DNA of 64,000 nucleotides from the NCBI RefSeq assembly GCF_042652925.1, contig NZ_JBHSHC010000002.1, forward strand, positions 1 to 64,000. The letters run 5' to 3'. The notes under the pieces were generated by a model. The model did not search any database. It was not told the DNA's origin and worked only from the letters and a program-made list of their open reading frames with translations. Source of the stretch: Effusibacillus consociatus. Lineage in GTDB: Bacteria > Bacillota > Bacilli > Tumebacillales > Effusibacillaceae. Shown piece by piece: positions 58,950-64,000 of this stretch (the first letter of the stretch is position 1; every line of letters begins with the position of its first letter). The position numbers and the translations under genes were made by a program.

Positions 58950-59055
58950 AAAAAAAGGGCTGAATGCGACAAACTTGGTTTGCAGACCCGGAAGGTTGTC
59001 GCACTGAGCCCATTCCACCTGAAAAGGGACGCTTTCCTTTCAAGTGTATAAATGA
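58950..59055 (-). ncRNA. Candidate structured small RNA on the reverse strand with intrinsic terminator
   Basis: On the reverse strand, hairpin 1 spans 59046-59016 (CACUUGAAAGG.../...CUUUUCAGGUG). Hairpin 2 spans 59011-58957 (GGGCUCAGUGCGACAA.../UUUGUCGCAUUCAGCCC) and is followed by UUUUUUU. Mismatched A-C positions on the forward strand become G-U pairs on the reverse, so the reverse RNA folds better. A TGGTAGAAT extended -10-like element lies just upstream. It is about 105 bases, with no reading frame needed, and it does not continue into a gene on that strand. No known Rfam class was recognised. Confidence 0.5.
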
Positions 59056-59119
59056 TTCTACCATATTTGCTCCGTTATTAGTATTGTTGACAAAGTAAGA
59101 TGATAAGGAGTGAAATCGA

Positions 59120-60817
59120 ATGCAGGAATTCAATTCAACGGTTGAAACGCCGCTGATATCAGAGAACTCTGCAATCCAGCAGAAAAGTAAATTTTGGACA
59201 TCCGGTCGGACGTCCATTGCAGGTTTTTTGCTCTTTACGGCAATCGCTTATGTCTACTCACTCTTTTCCGATAAACCGCTTTATTGGCCCGGGTTGTTCA
59301 TAATGCTCCTGATGTATTGTGTAATCTATTATATTGGGGCCATTTCGATCCGAAATAAAATCGGAAAGACAGATGACATGCTGGTGGCGGGAAGATCGAT
59401 GCCTCTGTGGATTTCAATGTTCACCATGACCGCCACCTGGGTTGGAGGAGGCTATATCACGGGTACAGCCGAAAGCGTATATAAATCCGGTTTTGTATGG
59501 ACCCAGGCTCCCTGGTGTTATGCCGTCAGTCTGATTATCGGCGGAATCTTCTATGCCAAAAAAATGCGCCGTTACGAATTTATGACCATGTTGGATCCGT
59601 TGGAAGCCCGCTTTGGCAAAAAGATGTCCAGCCTTCTCTATATCCCGGCTGTTCTGGGCGAAATTTTTTGGAGCGCCGCCATTTTAACCGCTCTTGGGAC
59701 CACCTTTGGCATAATTCTTGGATTAAGTTTTACCGTGTCCATCATCTTTTCGGCAATCGTTGCACTCGCGTACACGGTGGTGGGCGGTTTATGGGCGGTT
59801 GCCCATACGGATGTTTTACAGTTATCGATTATGTTTCTCGGATTATTGCTTGCCGTCCCGTTTGCCTTCGGAAGCGCAGGCGGTTTCGAAGCCGCTTTTG
59901 CTCACTACTCGGAAGGAATGAAGGGATCTTTAAATATCTTCCCGCCTCTGATGGGATGGAAGGATCCGGCCTGGGGCAATTTCTACTGGAACTGGTGGGA
60001 TTTTGCACTCCTTTTAATCCTCGGGGGAATTCCCTGGCAAAGCTATTTCCAGCGTGTGCTCTCCGCAAAGAATGAAAATGTTGCCATGTGGCTGTCCATT
60101 ACTGCCGGTCTCTTTTGTGCAGTCGCGGCGATTCCGCCGGCCCTGATCGGAATAGCGGGATATAAAGCCGATTGGGGTGCTTTGGGAACCTCGGCCCCTG
60201 AAAACTCCTCCATGATTCTCACATATGTATTCAAATTTATGACTCCTGATTTTGTTGGTGCAATTGCACTCGGCGGACTGGCTGCAGCGGTTATGGCCGC
60301 CGTTGCTGCTTCTATGCTATCCGCCTCAGGCATGGCGGCTTGGAACGTCTACCGCCCACTGGTGAAACCAAAAGCCACCCAAGTCCAATTGGACAAAATC
60401 ATCAAACGTTCCATCATGATTATCGGATCGGCAGCCACGCTGATCGCCCTCTCTGCTAAGAGCGTTTATGCCCTATGGTATTTGTGCAGCGATTTAGTCT
60501 ATGTAATCCTCTTCCCTCAATTAACAACCGCCCTATTCTACAAAGGAGCGAATTGGTACGGATCACTTGCCGGTTTTGTCGTCGCCCTGGTCTTACGAAT
60601 CGGCGGAGGGGAACCGCTCCTGGGTCTCCCGCCAATCCTGCCTTATCCCATGATTGAAGATGGGGTGGTGCTCTTCCCGTTCCGCACTTTCGCTATGCTG
60701 GCCGGATTAATCACCATCTTCATTGTCTCGTCTTTGACCCGACGGATTTGCCAACCTATGCCGCTGCGGAACCTGCATCGGGATCAAGCTGGAGAAGCTC
60801 AAAACTCACTCACCTAG
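59120..60817 (+). CDS. SLC5A7/CHT1-like sodium-dependent choline transporter
   Basis: This 565-residue sodium:solute symporter has 12-13 helices. It is much more like animal high-affinity choline transporter CHT1 than like typical PutP symporters: TMTATWVGGGYITGTAESVY, QAPWCYAVSLIIGGIFYAK, YIPAVLGEIFWSAAILTALGTTF, LLILGGIPWQSYFQRVLSAKN, and LWYLCSDLVYVILFPQL. AAGGAGTGA precedes the ATG. In the context of gbsA/B and grd it should bring choline in. It ends at a terminator and faces tetR. Confidence 0.92.
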   Translation: MQEFNSTVETPLISENSAIQQKSKFWTSGRTSIAGFLLFTAIAYVYSLFSDKPLYWPGLFIMLLMYCVIYYIGAISIRNKIGKTDDMLVAGRSMPLWISMFTMTATWVGGGYITGTAESVYKSGFVWTQAPWCYAVSLIIGGIFYAKKMRRYEFMTMLDPLEARFGKKMSSLLYIPAVLGEIFWSAAILTALGTTFGIILGLSFTVSIIFSAIVALAYTVVGGLWAVAHTDVLQLSIMFLGLLLAVPFAFGSAGGFEAAFAHYSEGMKGSLNIFPPLMGWKDPAWGNFYWNWWDFALLLILGGIPWQSYFQRVLSAKNENVAMWLSITAGLFCAVAAIPPALIGIAGYKADWGALGTSAPENSSMILTYVFKFMTPDFVGAIALGGLAAAVMAAVAASMLSASGMAAWNVYRPLVKPKATQVQLDKIIKRSIMIIGSAATLIALSAKSVYALWYLCSDLVYVILFPQLTTALFYKGANWYGSLAGFVVALVLRIGGGEPLLGLPPILPYPMIEDGVVLFPFRTFAMLAGLITIFIVSSLTRRICQPMPLRNLHRDQAGEAQNSLT

Positions 60818-60836
60818 TTTTCCGCCAACACAAACG

Positions 60837-60869
60837 AGGTCTGAGTTCACGTTGACTCAGACCTTTTTC
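60837..60869 (+). terminator. Rho-independent terminator after the choline transporter
   Basis: AGGTCTGAGT (60837-60846) pairs with ACTCAGACCT (60855-60864) and is followed by TTTTT. Between the convergent transporter and tetR genes. Confidence 0.88.
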
Positions 60870-60874
60870 CATTG

Positions 60875-61543
60875 TTACTGTTTAAAAACAAAGTGATTCG
60901 CATTCACCGCGATTTGCCGAATATATTTCATGGTGGCTTCTACCGCTTCTTCCGGGGTATAATTCCGCCTTTTATTCAGCAGCAGGGTGAGCATTCCCTG
61001 CCATACGAGGGTGGCCATTTCGTTAATTTCTTCCGCGTTTTCCTCTTTGATGTATCCTTCCTGCACACATTTTTCTAAAGAGAGTCTTCCCCTTTTTAAT
61101 AGATTGGATTCAAGCACCATGGGGATCAATTCTTCCGGAAGATTCGTGATATCTGTCGGAAAAATCGTATAGTATTTTTCGATTAAATCTTCGGGCTGCC
61201 CGCCCAAATTGGAGGAGAAAATCGCATTGTAAATTTGAGGTTCCAAGAAAGAATATTTGCAAAAACATTCCCAGATCAAAATATATTTTTCTAATGGCGT
61301 GTTTCCTTTTTCAATGTACTTCGGCAGCGCATCGGTATATTTCTTTAAAAATGTCATGGCTGCAAAAAAGATTAAATGGGAAACTTCCTGAAAATAGTTA
61401 TAGATCGTAGCACTGTTATAACCTGCCAGATCCGCGACTTTACGGATGGTGACGTTTTCAATTCCTTCATCTTCAATGATTTTCACTGTTGCTTCAATGA
61501 AATACTGCATGATGCGAATTCTTTGAATATCCTTTTTATACAA
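60875..61543 (-). CDS. TetR-family transcriptional regulator
   Basis: This 222-residue regulator has an N-terminal DNA-binding domain (MQYFIEATVKIIEDEGIENVTIRKVADLAGYNSATIYNYFQ) and a ligand domain of unknown specificity. TTG start with AGAGGTG upstream. Its own control region carries ATATCATGATTATCA at 61570-61584, resembling the operators near grdI, BCCT and gbsA. It is therefore a good candidate for the island regulator as well as its own autorepressor; the ligand might be choline, betaine or a product. Confidence 0.87.
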   Translation of the reverse strand: MYKKDIQRIRIMQYFIEATVKIIEDEGIENVTIRKVADLAGYNSATIYNYFQEVSHLIFFAAMTFLKKYTDALPKYIEKGNTPLEKYILIWECFCKYSFLEPQIYNAIFSSNLGGQPEDLIEKYYTIFPTDITNLPEELIPMVLESNLLKRGRLSLEKCVQEGYIKEENAEEINEMATLVWQGMLTLLLNKRRNYTPEEAVEATMKYIRQIAVNANHFVFKQ

Positions 61544-61569
61544 TTTCGATCACCTCTATTAACACGATT

Positions 61570-61581
61570 ATATCATGATTA
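61570..61581. promoter_or_regulatory. ATATCATGATTA operator variant upstream of tetR
   Basis: Ten of 12 bases match TAATCATGATTA; it lies between the tetR start and the stop of the XRE gene. Probably the autoregulatory site. Confidence 0.5.
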
Positions 61582-62133
61582 TCACGCTCGGGAATCGATC
61601 ACGAGGTAATAATGGCATTCCTGATCCCCAATATTAATAAATTGGTGCTGCAAGTTGGCTTCAAAGTACAAGGAGTCTCCCGCTTGCAATTCGTGAACCA
61701 CATTCCCCTCTCCCAATACAACCCGCAGCTTTCCTTGGGCAACCGTCATATATTCCTTGACACCGGAGGTATGGGGAGGAAAGACTCCCGATTCTTTTCC
61801 CGGCGGCACAATGTTTAAGATAAATTCCACTCCTTTTGAAGGAAAGGAAGGAGAAAGAAGATGACGTTCGAAACCCGATTTCTCATCCTTATAGACCAAT
61901 CTTTGTTCTTTCTTAATAAGAATGACTTCCTGCCTGTCCTGTTCCCCTAACAGCTGCGACAGAGTCAAGTGTAAAGCTTCCGCGATTTGGCAAGCGATTT
62001 GAATGGTGGGGTTTTTTTCTTCCCGTTCAATTTGGGACAGCATCGAGCGGCTGACTCCGCTTAGCTCCGACAGTTCCTGTAATGTGAGCCCCTTTCCCTT
62101 CCTTGCTTGTTTCACATTATTTCCGAATCCCAC
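61582..62133 (-). CDS. XRE-cupin transcriptional regulator
   Basis: This 183-residue protein has an N-terminal helix-turn-helix (VKQARKGKGLTLQELSELSGVSRSMLSQIEREEKNPTIQIACQIAEAL) and a C-terminal cupin (VEFILNIVPPGKESG... SGVKEYMTVAQGKLRVVLGEG ... GDSLYFEANLQHQFINIG). Such regulators sense a small ligand and control nearby metabolic or transporter genes. The start is GTG at 62133, with GGAGG seven bases upstream. It is divergent from the lactate permease gene, so it probably controls that permease. Confidence 0.88.
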   Translation of the reverse strand: MGFGNNVKQARKGKGLTLQELSELSGVSRSMLSQIEREEKNPTIQIACQIAEALHLTLSQLLGEQDRQEVILIKKEQRLVYKDEKSGFERHLLSPSFPSKGVEFILNIVPPGKESGVFPPHTSGVKEYMTVAQGKLRVVLGEGNVVHELQAGDSLYFEANLQHQFINIGDQECHYYLVIDSRA

Positions 62134-62205
62134 TGTATACCCTCCGTCCCAGATCAATTCCACTATAGAGGAAAAAGTTCCTTGACTATCCAAACCGATT
62201 TTTCC

Positions 62206-62220
62206 TATGATGAAATCATA
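62206..62220. promoter_or_regulatory. TATGAT-GAA-ATCATA inverted repeat upstream of lactate permease
   Basis: A 6-base inverted repeat with 3-base centre between the divergent XRE-cupin and permease genes. Its half-site ATCAT resembles the island operators, but the spacing differs, so it is perhaps the XRE regulator site. Confidence 0.4.
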
Positions 62221-62269
62221 TCCACTTTAGTATATTCTTTTCAGTATTTGAAGAAAAGAGGGTCCCTTC

Positions 62270-63721
62270 ATGGCGATTGCAGTGTCTTTGCTCCCTATTC
62301 TCGTGATCTTTCTCTGTTTGTTCATCCTTAAACAATCCGCTTTACGAGCGGGCGTTATCGGATACTTGACTGCGGTCATAATTCCTGTACTCAACCCGCA
62401 ATTTGGCTTGGAATGGCCGGAGATAGGTACGGCTTCAGTAAAAGGAATCTTGATTTCTTCCATTGTGGCTTATGTGCTTCTCTCTGGAATCTTTCTTTTT
62501 CACCTCATGAATCAGACGGGCGCAATCAAATCAATCGCCACTTTTGTTTCTAATTCTACATCCGATCCCGTAAGACAAGTCCTGATGCTTGTGGTTGCGT
62601 TTTCCCCTTTTGTCGAGTCGGTAAGCGGATTTGGCATCGCCATAATAGTGACCGCTCCTATCTTAATCGAGCTTGGATTTGACCGTTTCCGTGCGGCTTT
62701 ATTGTCCTTGTTGGGATTGAGCGCCGTTCCTTGGGGGGCGTTGGCTTCCGGAACAGTGATAGGTTCAAGTCTCGGGGGTATTCCTTTGCAAACTTTGGGG
62801 GCGGGAAGCGCCATTTTGGCTGTTCCGACTTTTTTCTATTTCTCTATTGTTGCGGTTTTGCTTGCCCGAGGTTGGAAAGGATTCGCCAACCGATGGTTTG
62901 AATGTACGATCGTCACGTGCACATTAGCGGGTTCAGTCTGGTTCTTCAGTACATTTATCAGTGTCGAATTGGCTGGGGTATTGGGAGCGTTAGCTGCCAT
63001 GGGAGCGGAGTGGTTCTTTATTCGCTCAGCAGCCGGTGCATCAAAGGCACATGGCATCACAAAAGCTTTAAGTCCTTATCTGTTTCTCACCGGGGCTCTA
63101 TTCATCACCCGGTTGATTCCGGCAGCAAAGGATTTGCTCACCACCCATCTGGTATTGGAGTTTCCGAATTATTCGTTCAGGCTCCCTTTGCTGTACTCTC
63201 CCGGATTTGCCATTCTGATCACTTGTTTGTTTACGATTGGGGTCTTCAAAGTGCCAAAATTGACGATTCGAAAAGCTCTTCACTCCACCTTAAAACAGTG
63301 GATCCCTGTTACCCTGTCCACTGCTGCATTTTCGGCTATGTCGGAGGTAATGTCTGCGTCAGGAATGACCGCCGTTCTTGCGGGTGCGGCCGCATTTGCT
63401 TTTGGTTCGTCATTTCTCTTGGTGTCGCCTTTGATTGGTGCGACGGGAGGGTATCTAACAGGGAGCAATACCGGAGCCAATGCGATGTTTATCAAACTTC
63501 AGATTCAAACCGCCGCTCAATTAGGCATATCTCCTGAGATTTTGGCAATCGGACAAAACACCAGTGCTTCCCATATGACAATGGCTTCTCCTTCCCGGGT
63601 CTTATTAGGGGTTTCGGTTTGCGGCATTCACTCGGAAGAAAACAAGTTAGTAAAAAAGATAGCTCTCATAGCTTTAGGTGCCCTCATTTTGGTCCTCATC
63701 GGAATGTTATGGAGAAGTTGA
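62270..63721 (+). CDS. L-lactate permease family transporter
   Basis: This 483-residue transporter of the LctP family has 12 helices with PVRQVLMLVVAFSPFVESVSGFGIAIIVTAPILIELGF, LSAVPWGALASGTVIGSSL and the SNTGANAMFIKLQ region. LctP proteins import L-lactate or glycolate with protons. GAGGG lies before the ATG. Divergent from XRE-cupin. No lactate dehydrogenase is nearby, so substrate is inferred from family. Confidence 0.9.
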   Translation: MAIAVSLLPILVIFLCLFILKQSALRAGVIGYLTAVIIPVLNPQFGLEWPEIGTASVKGILISSIVAYVLLSGIFLFHLMNQTGAIKSIATFVSNSTSDPVRQVLMLVVAFSPFVESVSGFGIAIIVTAPILIELGFDRFRAALLSLLGLSAVPWGALASGTVIGSSLGGIPLQTLGAGSAILAVPTFFYFSIVAVLLARGWKGFANRWFECTIVTCTLAGSVWFFSTFISVELAGVLGALAAMGAEWFFIRSAAGASKAHGITKALSPYLFLTGALFITRLIPAAKDLLTTHLVLEFPNYSFRLPLLYSPGFAILITCLFTIGVFKVPKLTIRKALHSTLKQWIPVTLSTAAFSAMSEVMSASGMTAVLAGAAAFAFGSSFLLVSPLIGATGGYLTGSNTGANAMFIKLQIQTAAQLGISPEILAIGQNTSASHMTMASPSRVLLGVSVCGIHSEENKLVKKIALIALGALILVLIGMLWRS

Positions 63722-63776
63722 TGCTGAACCTCTTCAGTATTGCAATGGAAGTCCGCTAAATATAATTTTTAAATTA

Positions 63777-64000
63777 CTAGGGAGTTGTGGAAATGCCTTT
63801 TCCCTGCTCCGCGATCCACTTCCAACTTTCCCCTTTGTCGCTGGACAAGTACACATCCTTCTTAACGGTGGCAAACACCATTTCGTTCTCGTTCACCGGA
63901 TTTTGGGCGATATACGTCACCGCATCTTCTTTTAATGGGGGAATGTTGATTTCTTCTGTTTTTTTACTGTCCACATCAATTTCCAGCAAGAAGGGTTTGT
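63777..64000 (-). CDS. C-terminal part of a BNR-repeat/F510_1955-type glycosylhydrolase-like protein (runs off the window)
   Basis: The reverse frame enters the window at 64000 and ends at 63777. It reads LEIDVDSKKTEEINIPPLKEDAVTYIAQNP, then FATVKKDVYLSSDKGESWKWIAEQGKG. The S.DxGxxW box (SSDKGESW) is the BNR/sialidase-type repeat seen in F510_1955-family proteins, often exported beta-propellers. The start and signal peptide are outside the window. Confidence 0.6.
   Translation of the reverse strand, partial: KPFLLEIDVDSKKTEEINIPPLKEDAVTYIAQNPVNENEMVFATVKKDVYLSSDKGESWKWIAEQGKGISTTP

Noticed and set aside
58816..59119. Known riboswitch (for example guanidine, glycine or SAM) in the transporter leader
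   Set aside because: None of the conserved motifs of these classes could be matched, and the folding evidence favours the opposite strand.

Overview
The window looks like a chromosome segment of a spore-forming, low-to-mid GC Gram-positive of the Bacillales. An Effusibacillus- or Alicyclobacillaceae-like organism is an inference from gene style. Supporting evidence is strong Shine-Dalgarno sites, frequent TTG and GTG starts, a CotB-type spore coat protein, Bacillus-type GbsA, GbsB and GbsR, and selenoprotein genes.

Region 1 (1-8.2 kb). The N-terminal part of an IS1634-type transposase abuts a truncated, frameshifted FkbM-type methyltransferase. Then come rhamnose genes rfbD and an rfbC-like epimerase, followed by two divergent sets of glycosyltransferases and methyltransferases. 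Region 2 (8.2-25.3 kb). This is a large glycan locus making activated sugars: CDP-sugars (rfbF, rfbG and an extra SDR), a GDP-sugar (gmd-like, manC) and dTDP-rhamnose (rfbA, rfbB). It also carries many GT2 and GT4 enzymes, two GT2-methyltransferase fusions and an inositol-phosphate synthase. Several glycosyltransferases are paralogues of those in region 1.

Region 3 (25.3-37.9 kb). Three close GT4 paralogues are mixed with spore-surface-type proteins: CotB, a CotB-like protein, and Lys-rich, Gly/Pro-rich and Phe/Pro-rich low-complexity proteins. It also has an ArsB-type permease coupled to a 48-residue membrane ORF, and UDP-sugar genes (a dehydrogenase and two epimerases). The combination suggests that the glycans of regions 1-3 decorate the spore surface. 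Region 4 (38-46.8 kb) holds housekeeping and envelope genes: a fumarase/aspartase, a GmhB-type phosphatase, an ECF sigma factor with an anti-sigma/DUF881 partner, D-amino acid aminotransferase, a broken amj-like gene, PBP2 and an M50 protease.

Region 5 (46.8-61.6 kb) is the most notable part: a choline/betaine island. It encodes a neuronal-CHT1-like choline transporter, choline and betaine-aldehyde dehydrogenases (gbsB, gbsA), gbsR, a BCCT betaine transporter and a betaine reductase operon (grdI, grdH, trxB, grdC, trxA, grdA). grdH and grdA each read through an in-frame UGA as selenocysteine. A third UGA sits in the active site of a decayed DsbA-like gene. The expected pathway is choline uptake, oxidation to betaine, then thioredoxin-dependent reductive cleavage to trimethylamine and an acetyl group, without a recognisable grdD in the window. 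A TAATCATGATTA-like palindrome occurs upstream of grdI, the BCCT gene, gbsA and a tetR gene, which suggests a common regulon. A structured antisense-oriented RNA candidate lies between gbsR and the choline transporter.

Region 6 (61.6-64 kb) holds an XRE-cupin regulator, a divergent lactate permease, and the 3' end of a BNR-type gene that runs off the window. No tRNA, rRNA or CRISPR array was seen.
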